Source of the DNA: DATLED01 sp035525495 | GTDB lineage: Bacteria; Actinomycetota; Acidimicrobiia; Acidimicrobiales; CADCTF01 | NCBI GenBank assembly: GCA_035525495.1 | Contig: DATLED010000042.1 | Span: 1 to 64,000, forward strand | Reading direction: 5' to 3' | Length of the DNA: 64,000 nt | In this document: in pieces, positions 50,857 to 59,603 of the stretch | How the letters are laid out: every line of letters begins with the position of its first letter | Position numbering within the stretch: the stretch's first letter is position 1 | The notes under the pieces: generated by a model | The model's database searches: none | Told to the model about the DNA's origin: nothing | Seen by the model: the letters and a program-made list of their open reading frames with translations, nothing else | Position numbers and translations under genes: made by a program

Positions 50857-51477
50857 ATGGCTCTCCCGGTCCCGGCTTCGAATGACGTGTTCGAGAGCAC
50901 GCGCGACAAGCTCCTCGGCGCCGCCACCGAGGTGTTCAGCGAGCGGGGGTACGACGGCGCCGGCGTCCAGGAGATCGCCCGCCGGGCGGGCCTCACGACC
51001 GGTGCCATCTACGCCAACTTCGCGGGCAAGGCCGACCTCCTCTTCGAGGCCATCGGCGCCCGCAGCGCCGACGAGCTCGACGACCTGCTCCGCCCCGCCC
51101 GCGCCGCCCTCACCGCCGGCCAGCTGCTGGCCGAGCTCGGCAGCCACCTGCTCGACGAGCCACGCGGCGACGATGCCCAGGCCGGGCTCCTCATCGAGGC
51201 GTTCGTCGCCGCCCGCCGCGACGGCGACCTGTCCTCGCTCGTCCGATCGCTCATCGACGAGCGGGCGACGTCCATCGGCGCCATCGTCGAGCAGGCCAAG
51301 TCCGAGGGGTCCGTCGGCGCCGACGTCGACGCCGATGCGCTGACCCGCTTCGCCCTCGTGCTCGCCCTCGGTTCTCTGCTCTACACGTCCATCGGGATCG
51401 ACCGTCCCGACCAGGCCGCGTGGGGCTCGCTCATCCGCCGCATCGTCCGCAGCTTCCAGGAGGACCACACCACGTGA
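50857..51477 (+). CDS. TetR-family transcriptional regulator
   Basis: A 206-residue repressor. The DNA-binding domain is in the first 65 residues: KLLGAATEVFSERGYDGAGVQEIARRAGLTTGAIYANFAGKADLLFEAI, with the TTGAIYANF recognition helix. The rest is the helical ligand and dimer domain. It is probably autoregulated through the adjacent palindrome. Its stop overlaps the GTG of the next gene by four bases, so it is made with the ferritin-like cluster; the acyl-CoA ligase just upstream could also be a target. An acyl-CoA or metal ligand is a guess. Confidence 0.9.
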   Translation: MALPVPASNDVFESTRDKLLGAATEVFSERGYDGAGVQEIARRAGLTTGAIYANFAGKADLLFEAIGARSADELDDLLRPARAALTAGQLLAELGSHLLDEPRGDDAQAGLLIEAFVAARRDGDLSSLVRSLIDERATSIGAIVEQAKSEGSVGADVDADALTRFALVLALGSLLYTSIGIDRPDQAAWGSLIRRIVRSFQEDHTT

Positions 51478-52127
51478 CTGCCACCCGCCCCTCGTTCGCC
51501 CCTTGGGACGAGCGGACCTCACCCCGCATCGTGAGCCCGGAGGAATCGGCGCGCCGCGTGCGCGCCTTCGCGGCCTTCGAGGAGAAGGCCGCGCAGATCC
51601 TCGAGGCCTTCGGACCCTCGATGGCCGAGGACCACGCGCAGGCGACCCTGGCGCGCCACGCCCGCCACCACGCCTTCCACGCCGAAATCCTCCGTGAGCG
51701 CGTCGCCGACGCGTCCGGGTCGAAGGGGGACGCCGCGGACGATGCCGATCTCGCCGCCTTCCTCGACGCCGTCGCCGAGCCCAAGGACGCGGACCAAGCG
51801 GTCGAGCTGCTCACCGGCGTGTACCGCGTGCTGCTTCCGCGGGCCATCACCGCCTACACGTACCTGCTCACCGCCCTCGGCAGCGACGCCACCGACGCCG
51901 ACGCGCGGTGGTTCGAGCTGATCCTCAAGGATTCGTTCGACTCGATCCGGGACGGCGAGCTGCTCCTGCAGTCGCTGCTCGGTCAAGGCGGCGAGGCAGC
52001 GGTGCAGCGCTCCGCCGACCGGCGGGCCGCGCTCGAAGCCCAGATGGTGAAGATCGGCGGCCTCGTCGGTCCCGATTCGCTCGGCGGCAACAACCCTCAG
52101 AGCCCCAAGAACACGGAGAACAAGTAG
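51474..52127 (+). CDS. Helical protein, possibly ferritin-like
   Basis: A 217-residue, largely alpha-helical protein with no family I can name. Residues 25-75 hold acidic and His residues in a helix pair (EDHAQATLARHARHHAFHAEIL). Residues 110-165 form another helix pair (RAITAYTYLLTALG, then WFELILKDSFDSIRDGELLLQSLL). Four helices with His and Glu/Asp at intervals would suit a ferritin-like bundle, but clear ExxH pairs are absent. GTG 51474 overlaps the TetR stop; the next gene begins directly after its stop. It may be a partner of the di-iron protein that follows. Confidence 0.6.
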   Translation: MTATRPSFAPWDERTSPRIVSPEESARRVRAFAAFEEKAAQILEAFGPSMAEDHAQATLARHARHHAFHAEILRERVADASGSKGDAADDADLAAFLDAVAEPKDADQAVELLTGVYRVLLPRAITAYTYLLTALGSDATDADARWFELILKDSFDSIRDGELLLQSLLGQGGEAAVQRSADRRAALEAQMVKIGGLVGPDSLGGNNPQSPKNTENK

Positions 52128-52952
52128 ATGAAGAAGATGCTGCCCGTCCAGGAGCTCGCCCGCGACGACCGGTTCTTCCGGAGCCGGTTCGAGGACGCGT
52201 TCACCGATCCCCGCATGGGTGCCGCCGCCAAGCGGGGCACGCCCGAGCGCCCCGAGAAGTTCAGCCCCGAGCAGCGCAACTCGGCCGAGGCCGCCCGCTC
52301 GCTGATGCACGGCATCTTCATGGGCGAGATCCAGGCCCTCGAGGGCGCCGGCCGCACGTGCTGGGACTTCACGACCGGCAATGGCGACGACGAGGCGCCC
52401 TTCGCCCTCAAGCTCGACATGGCCCGGCAGTGCTGGGACGAGAGCCGCCACGTCGAGATCTCCATCAAGCTGAACGAGTGGATGGGCACGACGCTCGGCG
52501 AGTTCGCCGAGAACACGTTCCTCTACGAGGCCGCCTGCAACCCCGACCCCGTCATGCGCCTCACCGGCGTCAATCGGGCACTCGAGGGTCTCGCCATCGA
52601 CGTCTTCAACACGATGAAGAACTTCGGCGAGGTCTGCGGCGATCCGGTGATGGAGTTCTGCGAGGACTGGATGCTGGCCGACGAGGTCACCCACGTGAAG
52701 ATGGGCTCCGATTGGCTGCGCAAGCTCACCGAGAAGGATCCGGAGCGGCGCCAGCGGGCGCTCGAGTTCCAGCGCGTCGTCGACAAGCTGTTCTCGCTCG
52801 GCGGGATCCGCTCGGACAAGGACGAGAGCCCGATCAAGCTGGCGCGCCGCTTCCGGGAGCTCGCCGGCTTCACCAAGGCCGAGATCGACGAGATCGCCGA
52901 GGTGTCCGCCGAGGCCGCCGACGAGTCCCTCGGCCTCATGGGCGCCAAGTAG
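52128..52952 (+). CDS. Ferritin-like di-iron protein (DUF455-like)
   Basis: A 274-residue helical protein with the residue pattern of a di-iron four-helix bundle: Glu67/Glu72 in GEIQALEG, E105-x-x-H108 in WDESRHVEI, Glu153 in RALEGLAID and E186-x-x-H189 in ADEVTHVKMG. It resembles DUF455-type ferritin-like proteins, whose reactions are unknown; relatives of this fold oxidise or hydroxylate substrates with oxygen. The gene starts immediately after the preceding stop. With the previous gene and the next it seems one TetR-controlled unit. Nothing suggests a storage role. Confidence 0.78.
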   Translation: MKKMLPVQELARDDRFFRSRFEDAFTDPRMGAAAKRGTPERPEKFSPEQRNSAEAARSLMHGIFMGEIQALEGAGRTCWDFTTGNGDDEAPFALKLDMARQCWDESRHVEISIKLNEWMGTTLGEFAENTFLYEAACNPDPVMRLTGVNRALEGLAIDVFNTMKNFGEVCGDPVMEFCEDWMLADEVTHVKMGSDWLRKLTEKDPERRQRALEFQRVVDKLFSLGGIRSDKDESPIKLARRFRELAGFTKAEIDEIAEVSAEAADESLGLMGAK

Positions 52953-52956
52953 CGCC

Positions 52957-53523
52957 GTGGCCAACGTCAGCGTCTCACCGGAGACGTTCGAGCTCGTCAA
53001 CTTCGACGCCGCCGAGATCACAGGCATCGCCGAGTCCGTCGCCGGCGCGGTCGGGCTCGGCGCCGACGTGGCGGTGACGATCGCCGTCGACGAGACGGCG
53101 ATGCAGGGCAAGTCGTCTTCGCGCGTGGAGGACGGCGGCGTCGTCATCGAGGCGTCGGGTGGCGCCTTCGAATCGCTGCGCAAGGCGCGGGACTTCGACG
53201 AGGAGCGGTGCCGCAGCGTCCTCGGGCACGCGCTGCTCCGGGCGCGTGACCGTCTCGACGCAACCTTCGGCACGCCCCCCGCCGACGGTGACCTCGGCGT
53301 GCGCGAGGAGGTGGCGTGGGCCGCCTACATCGAGGGCCGCCTGCAGCGGCTCGGCATCGTGCAGGGACGCCCGCAGCGCCGCATCTACCACTTCCGCGTG
53401 CGCCACGGCTTCTCCGACACCGTCGATCGCGTGTTCCAGGAGCTGTGGGACGCCGAGGGCCTGACGTGGGCGGACATCGAGGCCCAGTCCGCCGAAGCCG
53501 CCGGGAGTGCCGTCCCCGCCTGA
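52957..53523 (+). CDS. Hypothetical protein of the ferritin-like cluster
   Basis: A 188-residue protein without recognised family. Residues 1-65 look like a small alpha/beta domain (VSVSPETFELVNFDAAEI, then DVAVTIAVDETA). Residues 70-185 are helical, with basic and acidic patches (FDEERCRSVLGHALLRARDRLDA, then RRIYHFRVRHGFSD). No Cys cluster or membrane segment. GTG 52957 is four bases after the previous stop. The position in the operon suggests a partner or maturation factor for the di-iron protein, which is inference only. Confidence 0.65.
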   Translation: MANVSVSPETFELVNFDAAEITGIAESVAGAVGLGADVAVTIAVDETAMQGKSSSRVEDGGVVIEASGGAFESLRKARDFDEERCRSVLGHALLRARDRLDATFGTPPADGDLGVREEVAWAAYIEGRLQRLGIVQGRPQRRIYHFRVRHGFSDTVDRVFQELWDAEGLTWADIEAQSAEAAGSAVPA

Positions 53524-53543
53524 GCCGTCCACTGCGGGCCCCG

Positions 53544-53549
53544 TATCCT
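53544..53549 (+). promoter_or_regulatory. Candidate -10 box of the anchored hypothetical protein gene
   Basis: TATCCT 29 bases before ATG 53579. The transcript would carry a leader of about 20 bases; no strong ribosome site is visible in it. Confidence 0.35.
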
Positions 53550-53578
53550 CCCGTCATCGCCGATGACCTCGAGCCCGC

Positions 53579-54091
53579 ATGAGACGGCGCCAGCTGCGCA
53601 TCGCCGCCGCCATGGCCGCCGGCGTGGTGGTGGTCGCGTTCGTGCTGCAGCAGGTCGCCCTCCGGGACCTCCGCCGGCTCGAGGCGGCGTACATCGCGGC
53701 GCGGGAGCCGACGGCGTGCGCCACGCAGGGTCTCCTGCCCGGCGCGTTCAGCGAAGACCAGAGCCAACTCCCCGAGACCGTCCTCGCGCTCGTCACCCGG
53801 GCGTACCGGGAAACCGTGCAGCTCGACCGTCGGTACCACCGCGAGGACCATGTGCTGACACCCCTCCCGGCCCTCCAGCATGCCGAGGCGGCGATCGGCG
53901 AGGCCCTCCGTGCGCAGGTCGCCCTCTACGACGCGATGGTCAACGATCCCGACTCCAGCGAGGCGAAGCTCCACACGCTCGGCCTCGCCAACACCCGGGC
54001 CGAGCGCCAGCTCGGGCGCGCCCGCCGACGGCTGTTGGCATCGGAGACCCAGGACTGGAGGCGCCGGTTCGTGTGCGATCACGAGGTCTGA
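53579..54091 (+). CDS. Membrane-anchored hypothetical protein
   Basis: A 170-residue protein with a basic start (MRRRQLR) and one hydrophobic helix (IAAAMAAGVVVVAFVLQQVAL), then a helical extracytoplasmic domain. Two Cys (TACATQG near 47 and FVCDHEV at the end) could form a disulfide outside the cell. No family recognised. It is monocistronic and converges with the lipoprotein gene on the other strand, leaving about 20 bases between the stops. Confidence 0.65.
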   Translation: MRRRQLRIAAAMAAGVVVVAFVLQQVALRDLRRLEAAYIAAREPTACATQGLLPGAFSEDQSQLPETVLALVTRAYRETVQLDRRYHREDHVLTPLPALQHAEAAIGEALRAQVALYDAMVNDPDSSEAKLHTLGLANTRAERQLGRARRRLLASETQDWRRRFVCDHEV

Positions 54092-54113
54092 ACGAGGACG
54101 TCGAACGGGTCGC

Positions 54114-54692
54114 TCAGATCTCCTCGTCGTCGAAGTAGAGCGGATCCCACTCGGGCAGGCTCGTCTGGTGGTCGAGCACCTCGGTGAGCACGCCCTCGGC
54201 GTCGAGCTGATCCTCCGAGCCGGGCTTGATGGTCAACAGGTTGAACATGTCCTTCTCGAACCAGAGGAACACCGTCTTGTTGTTGGCCTCCGAGCTGAAG
54301 ACCACCACGTCACCGACCGTGATGCGGTCTCGGACCGCCGGCATGATCTGGCCGATCACCTGGTTGCGGAGCTTGGTGTCGGCCAGATCGAGCTCGGGAA
54401 GGACCGTCGAGACCTGCAGCACGCCGACGAGGCGGTCGGCCCTGCGCATCTCGTAGAGCCGACCGTCGGCCACGAGGCTGTTGACGCCGGCGTTGGCGAA
54501 CGCGCTCTTCACCTGCGGGAGCTCGCTCTCGAAGAACGCATACTCCCCGTTCTGCACCCGAGGCGGCGCGATGCCTTCGGGCACGGACTGGGGCTTCACG
54601 ACCGGCTTCTCCTCGCCGCAGCCACCCGCCAGCCCCACGACGAGCGCGAGGAGCCAGACCGCGTGGACCGCTCGCCCCAGACCGATCCTCAC
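54114..54692 (-). CDS. Predicted lipoprotein
   Basis: A 192-residue protein with a lipoprotein signal peptide: basic start, hydrophobic core AVWLLALVVG and lipobox LAGGC with Cys25. The mature part (YAFFESELPQVKSAFANAGV, then LYEMRRADRLVGVLQVST) is a small alpha/beta domain of unknown family. The GTG start overlaps the preceding lipoprotein stop by four bases (GTGA). It is the last gene of the MoxR-DUF58-transglutaminase unit and would act at the outer face of the membrane. Confidence 0.75.
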   Translation of the reverse strand: MRIGLGRAVHAVWLLALVVGLAGGCGEEKPVVKPQSVPEGIAPPRVQNGEYAFFESELPQVKSAFANAGVNSLVADGRLYEMRRADRLVGVLQVSTVLPELDLADTKLRNQVIGQIMPAVRDRITVGDVVVFSSEANNKTVFLWFEKDMFNLLTIKPGSEDQLDAEGVLTEVLDHQTSLPEWDPLYFDDEEI

Positions 54693-55876
54693 CCCTCTTC
54701 CCCGTCTCCGCCGTCGTCCACCGGTGGGGCGGTCGTCGGCGTCGTCGAGCGCGTCTTCAGCGGTTTCGGCTTCAGCGCGTCGATCGTTCCGATGTAATCG
54801 GTCTTGACGGTCACCGGCACGGGCGCGCCCGCCACCTCGGTGGATCCGCGGTAGGTGGAGTGGACCTCCTCGCGGACGAGCAGGAGCCCATGGTCGAACC
54901 GCACGTTCCAGAAGTTGGCCGTGCCCGACTCGTTCCCCGAGATCACCGGAGGCTGCTTGGACAGGTCGACGAAGTTCTCGACGATCTGGACCTTGAACGT
55001 GTCGACGACCTCGCCGCACACGTCGACCGACTCGCGTCCCACGATCTTGCTCTGCACCGTGAGGGCGGTGTTGGTGGCTCGATCGGTCCCTCCGTGGGTG
55101 ATCTCCGAGTCGGGACCTTCGGCCACGAAGAGCTTCACGTAGCGGATGGGCGGCGTCGGGTTGAAGACCGATGTCTTGCCGTTGAGCGTCGTCTCCCTCC
55201 GGATCAACCACACGAAGTCGCCTCCGGTCGTGCCGCCGAGGCTGTAGCGGTACCGGTCGACCACCTTGAGCCCGCTGGGGCCGTGACGGGTCATGGAGTA
55301 CTCCACGCGGTTCGGGAAGGCCGTGGGGTCGCCGCGCACCTGCGCCGGCACCCCGAGCTTGTCGACGTCGTCGTTGTTGAGATAGGCGGTCGCGGTCACG
55401 AAGGCGACGTCGGTGACGTCGACCTCCGACTTCGGCGGGTACTGGAAGTCGAGGTCGAACGCCGCCGTCCCGATCTTCACGCTGCCCTGGTTGATCCGCG
55501 TGTACGTGCCGATCTCCGGCGGGTCCTTCACGACGGGGTAGGTGGGAACGTCGTAGTTGGCGCCGGGAGGCGCGGCCTCGCACACCGGCTGCGGTCGGCG
55601 TGGCGGGATCACGATGACGCGCGGCGTGCGGCGGGGCGGCTCCTCCTCCTCGGGAATCTCTGCCAGGGTGCGGACGTCGGCCACGCCGAGCTGCACCGCG
55701 ACCTGACGGGGCGACACCGGCTCGGCCTTCGTCGCGTCCTTGAACGCGAGGTCGAGGGCGATGCGGCGCAGGCCGATCTCCAGCGGGTCCTCCCGGCTGG
55801 CGCATGCGCCCACGAGCACCCCGCAGGTCCCCATGACCAGCAGGGTCCGCACCAACGCCATCCTGGTCGCCCTCAT
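54689..55876 (-). CDS. Predicted lipoprotein of the MoxR/DUF58 operon
   Basis: A 395-residue exported protein with the signal MRATRMALVRTLLVMGTCG and lipobox LVGAC. The mature part is beta-rich (VKIGTAAFDLDFQYPPKSEV, then FVWLIRRETTLNGKTSVF, then NVRFDHGLLLVREEVHS) with two or three Cys. The end is a Pro/Thr linker (TTPTTAPPVDD). No family recognised. ATG 55876 overlaps the preceding stop (ATGA) and has a very strong GGAAGGAGG site six bases before, so it may be made in larger amount than the membrane protein upstream. Confidence 0.78.
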   Translation of the reverse strand: MRATRMALVRTLLVMGTCGVLVGACASREDPLEIGLRRIALDLAFKDATKAEPVSPRQVAVQLGVADVRTLAEIPEEEEPPRRTPRVIVIPPRRPQPVCEAAPPGANYDVPTYPVVKDPPEIGTYTRINQGSVKIGTAAFDLDFQYPPKSEVDVTDVAFVTATAYLNNDDVDKLGVPAQVRGDPTAFPNRVEYSMTRHGPSGLKVVDRYRYSLGGTTGGDFVWLIRRETTLNGKTSVFNPTPPIRYVKLFVAEGPDSEITHGGTDRATNTALTVQSKIVGRESVDVCGEVVDTFKVQIVENFVDLSKQPPVISGNESGTANFWNVRFDHGLLLVREEVHSTYRGSTEVAGAPVPVTVKTDYIGTIDALKPKPLKTRSTTPTTAPPVDDGGDGEEG

Positions 55877-58290
55877 CGCGACCTCCTTCCTGCCAGAGCG
55901 GGGATGCGCCCGAGGCCGAGCCGCGACCGCCGCCTCGCGAGGCTCCTGGCCTTGCGCGTCCGTCGCCGTTCCGCCCGCCACATCGTCCAGCGTCCGACGG
56001 GATCGAGCAGGACCACCGTCGGGACCTCGTCGGTGTACGGCTGGCGCAACGACGCCTTCGAGAGCGCGGCCAGCACTCGGGCCTGGAACGGCTGCCCGCG
56101 CGACATGCGTCGCCGCAAGGACGCCGACAGCTCCTCGGCCGCCTGGGCGTCCTCGTCGGTGACGGTACGGGCGAGGTCGCCGTAGAGCGTGCGGGCCACC
56201 AGCCAAGCGAACTCCTGGTGCTCCTCGTCGACCACGACCCGCTTGAGGTACTCCAGCGGGGTGTCGAGGTGGTCGCCGAGGTTCAGGTCGTGCGCGGCGT
56301 CACGGAACTCGGCGTACTCGACGGCGATCTGCGTCCGGGGACCGAGCTGCTCGGCCCACCGCCGCCGCTTCCGCCGCCGCCACCCCTTCATGACCGAAGG
56401 AGTCGCCAGGTAGACGAGGAGCAGCGCGCCGAAGGCGGGCAGCGCGGCGATCAGCTGCTCCCGGATGCGTTGGTACAGCTGCTTGAACGACTCGAGCTTG
56501 ATCGGGATCACGAGCTCCGCCGCGACCTCGTCGGAGGCGAGCGTGTTGGGGTCGAACTTGGCGTTGGGGTCGTTGTCGAGCTGCTGCTTGGCCTTCTCCG
56601 GGGCTTGGATGAGGGGGATCCACCCCTGGCCCTCGAAGTACACCTCGAGCCACTGTGCGGCGTTGGCCGGACGCACCGTCGCCACCCCGTTCTCGTCGTT
56701 GAGGCCGTCGAAGCCGAACCCGATCCGGGCCGGCACACCCGCCCAACGGGCCAACATGGCCTCTGCTGCGACGATCTCGTACGGCGTGGCCTCGTGGGTC
56801 TTGCTGTCGAAGATCTCGACGACGCGTGCGGGCGCGATGTCCCCGGGGACGCCGCCGCCCGCCGCCACCACGACCTCGCGCAACGCCTTGCGCACGTAGT
56901 CGAGCCGGTCCCAGGCGGGTTCGGGTGGCGCCTCCTGCAACAGGCGGGAGATGCGGGCCGGTGGCTTCGGCACCTCCAGCATGTCCTCGAAGTCACCCTT
57001 CAGCTTCGGCGCCTCCTTGAGCTGCGCCGCGTCCGGGTACGGCGGCTGGGCGATCGTGTAGGTCACGTCGTTCGGCACCCGACCCTCGGTGAGCCGAAAG
57101 ACGTCCACGCGAGGGTCCCACCTGGCGTCGAGGTCGCCGGGCTTCTCGATGCGGGTCGGCGACGTCGTGCCAGGCAGGCTGGCGGCGTTGCCGAGGTCGC
57201 GGATCGTGAACTGCACGACCTCGCTCGCGTCCTTGTCGCGGGCGGCGTCGACGACGCCGCCGGGGGGCACCGCGCGCAGGCGCGCCTTGTCGAACGGCGG
57301 GAGCCGCCAGGCCTCGCCGTCGTAGGTGTCGAGCACGCCGGTCTTCCACGGTCCGGTGATCGGCGACGTCGTCTTCACCTCGAAGAGGACGCGGTCCTGG
57401 ATGCTCGAGAGCGGGATGGGCTTCGGCTTCTGCGCCTGGTCCGACGGGTTGTAGACCGGCGCCGGGAAGAGGAAGCTGGCGTTGCTCAGCACGACGAGGG
57501 CCACCACCGCGGCCGCGGCCGCGGCGACGCCGCGCATCGCCCGCTTGAGCTCGAACTCCTTTGTGAGCTCTGACGCCTTGAGCGAGTCGCCACCGAAGAG
57601 GACGGCCAGCGCCGCCAACAACGGCACGAACGCGCAGAGCCCGGCGATGAACTGACCGTCGTCGGGCTGGGTGATAGCGGTGAGGGCCAGGATCGGGAGA
57701 GGGATGGCGATGGCCGCCCGCGGACGGTTCAACGCCGTGCCGACCCACGCCGCCCCGAAGCCGACGAGGCTGAAGACGAGGACGAGGATGGGCTTCCAGC
57801 CGGGATCGAACGGCACCGGTGGTCGGAGCAGCCGTCCGCTGGCGATGGCGTCCGACATCAGCTTCGGGAGCTCGCCCGCATCGCCGCCGGTCACCAGCAT
57901 GGCGAGCACGCCGGTGAAGAGCCCCACCGGCAGGAGCAGGATCTGGTACGTGGTCTCGCGCGCCGGCGACCGGAGGGTCAGCCACGCCCACCCGACGCCG
58001 AGGCCCACGGCGAAGAGGGCGAGCAGGCGAGCCGACCAGGTGCCGAAAATGCCGCCCGTGACCAGCGCCGCGGCCGAAGTCGCCAGCGCGGCCGCCAGAA
58101 GTGGGCGCAGCGGGACGGGGGGGTGCTCCGGCCCGGATCCGTCGCCGGGCCCTCGGCTGCCATCCGAGCCGGCCGCCGCGAGCTCGGCCTCGATGTCGCG
58201 GTCGAACCCCCGCGCCGAGGGCGCCGGCGCCTCGTCGCGCTCGCGCTCGCGCGCCTCGGCGTCGGGACGATCGATGGTCGGGGCGGCCAC
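55873..58290 (-). CDS. Transglutaminase-fold membrane protein, active site lost
   Basis: An 805-residue protein. There are about seven helices in the N-terminal 270 residues (LLAAALATSAAALVTGG first), an extracytoplasmic part of about 350 residues, one more helix near 645 (LIAALPAFGALLLVYLA) and a cytoplasmic C-terminus of about 150 residues. The outside part has the transglutaminase pattern around MLARWAGVPARIGFGFDG and WLEVYFEGQGWIPL. Where the family has Cys before the helix (GxCxxFA) it reads TPYEIVAAEA, and GHAW reads NAAQW, so the catalytic Cys and His are missing. This is the usual third partner of MoxR and DUF58, but probably not an enzyme. Confidence 0.8.
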   Translation of the reverse strand: MAAPTIDRPDAEARERERDEAPAPSARGFDRDIEAELAAAGSDGSRGPGDGSGPEHPPVPLRPLLAAALATSAAALVTGGIFGTWSARLLALFAVGLGVGWAWLTLRSPARETTYQILLLPVGLFTGVLAMLVTGGDAGELPKLMSDAIASGRLLRPPVPFDPGWKPILVLVFSLVGFGAAWVGTALNRPRAAIAIPLPILALTAITQPDDGQFIAGLCAFVPLLAALAVLFGGDSLKASELTKEFELKRAMRGVAAAAAAVVALVVLSNASFLFPAPVYNPSDQAQKPKPIPLSSIQDRVLFEVKTTSPITGPWKTGVLDTYDGEAWRLPPFDKARLRAVPPGGVVDAARDKDASEVVQFTIRDLGNAASLPGTTSPTRIEKPGDLDARWDPRVDVFRLTEGRVPNDVTYTIAQPPYPDAAQLKEAPKLKGDFEDMLEVPKPPARISRLLQEAPPEPAWDRLDYVRKALREVVVAAGGGVPGDIAPARVVEIFDSKTHEATPYEIVAAEAMLARWAGVPARIGFGFDGLNDENGVATVRPANAAQWLEVYFEGQGWIPLIQAPEKAKQQLDNDPNAKFDPNTLASDEVAAELVIPIKLESFKQLYQRIREQLIAALPAFGALLLVYLATPSVMKGWRRRKRRRWAEQLGPRTQIAVEYAEFRDAAHDLNLGDHLDTPLEYLKRVVVDEEHQEFAWLVARTLYGDLARTVTDEDAQAAEELSASLRRRMSRGQPFQARVLAALSKASLRQPYTDEVPTVVLLDPVGRWTMWRAERRRTRKARSLARRRSRLGLGRIPALAGRRSR

Positions 58291-58294
58291 GGCG

Positions 58295-59584
58295 CTAGAC
58301 CTTGACCCCGCCGCCGACGACGTTGTGGAAGGCGACGGCCAGCGGCGAGTTCGGGCGGATCTCGGCGACCTGGCAGCCGAGCTTGGCCGCCGCCGTCAGC
58401 GTCTCGACCGCGAGCTCGTCCCAGAGGAGGGCGACGACCAGCACGGACCAGCCCCGCTCGATCAACAGCTCCAACGCGGCCGCGGACTCCTTCTCGAGGA
58501 GCGGCGTGATCACGACGACATGGGCGTCGCGGCCCCGCTGGAACACGACACGGTTGATGGCCTCCATGAGCGGGACGTCCTCGAGCTCGGCTCGGGCGAG
58601 CTCGTCGAGCACGCGGAGGCCCGCCTGCGGTCCGCGCACCGGGCCGATGAGCCGCTTCTCGCAGCCCTCGAGGGTGACGGAGAAGCCCTCCTTCAGGTGG
58701 TAGAGGCTCGCCGACGCGGCCGCCCGGACCCCGGTCTCGAACGACTCGCTGAACAGACCCTTGCTGTGGTTCTCGCGATGGCCGTCGAGGATGATGTTGA
58801 TCTGGTCCGTGATGCCCTGCTCGGCCTCGCGAACGAGCAGTTGTTGCGTCCGGGCGTAGGCCCGCCACACGACGCGACGGACGTCGTCGCCAGGCGCGTA
58901 CTCGCGCATGCCGTAGAACTCCATGCCGCTCGGCCACGGCTTGGACATCGGCGGACGGACCGGCGGGTCCTCCCACAGCCGAGTGAAGGCACGGTCCTGG
59001 ACGATCTCGGTGGACGGGTGGACGAGGAACTCGAACGGCTCGCACAGAACGGCCTCGCGCTCGGTGAAGCCGAAGGGATCACCCCACCGGGCCACGAGGG
59101 GGCCGAGCTGGTACACGCCGCGGCGCCAGCAGGTCAGCTTGTACGCGTGGTCGACGGACTCGCCGGGCTCGAGCTGGGCGACGGGGATCCGGGCGTTCTG
59201 GCCGAGCACTTCGGGCACGTGCTCCTCGAGCACGAAGGTGTTGAGCCGGCGCGTGGCGGTCAGCTTCACCTCCATCTCGATGATCTCGCCCTCGCGTCGG
59301 CGACTGCGGACGAGGGCGCGCTCCCCTTCGAGCGGCAGCGGCCGGCGGCCGATCGCCCAGGAGAGCGCCAGCACGGTGAAGCCCCCGTAGGAGAGCAGGT
59401 AGAGGGGCCGCCCGGCGACGAACCGGCCGAGGATCCACGCGACGACGGCGACGGCCAGCAGGATCAGGCCCGACGTCGTGAAGCCCGTCTTGGCCGTGAT
59501 GGCGCGCAGCGTCCGCGCTTGGATGCTGTTGGAGGCGCGGGCGCGCTCGGAGAACCGTCGGGTCTCCGAGATCGTCATGCTCAT
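58295..59584 (-). CDS. DUF58 domain protein with membrane anchor
   Basis: A 429-residue protein. Two hydrophobic helices (GLILLAVAVVAWILGRFV and LYLLSYGGFTVLALSWAIG) are followed by a beta domain and the DUF58 core with FYGMREYAPGDDVRRVVWRAYART near residue 220. The C-terminal part is vWA-like (INIILDGHRENH). Such proteins go with MoxR ATPases and transglutaminase-like membrane proteins. ATG 59584 is chosen since the frame further upstream overlaps the MoxR gene's tail and is Arg-rich. Translation coupling is likely, with a 19-base gap to the MoxR stop. Confidence 0.85.
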   Translation of the reverse strand: MSMTISETRRFSERARASNSIQARTLRAITAKTGFTTSGLILLAVAVVAWILGRFVAGRPLYLLSYGGFTVLALSWAIGRRPLPLEGERALVRSRRREGEIIEMEVKLTATRRLNTFVLEEHVPEVLGQNARIPVAQLEPGESVDHAYKLTCWRRGVYQLGPLVARWGDPFGFTEREAVLCEPFEFLVHPSTEIVQDRAFTRLWEDPPVRPPMSKPWPSGMEFYGMREYAPGDDVRRVVWRAYARTQQLLVREAEQGITDQINIILDGHRENHSKGLFSESFETGVRAAASASLYHLKEGFSVTLEGCEKRLIGPVRGPQAGLRVLDELARAELEDVPLMEAINRVVFQRGRDAHVVVITPLLEKESAAALELLIERGWSVLVVALLWDELAVETLTAAAKLGCQVAEIRPNSPLAVAFHNVVGGGVKV

Positions 59585-59603
59585 CGGGTTCCGGCCATGC
59601 GGG

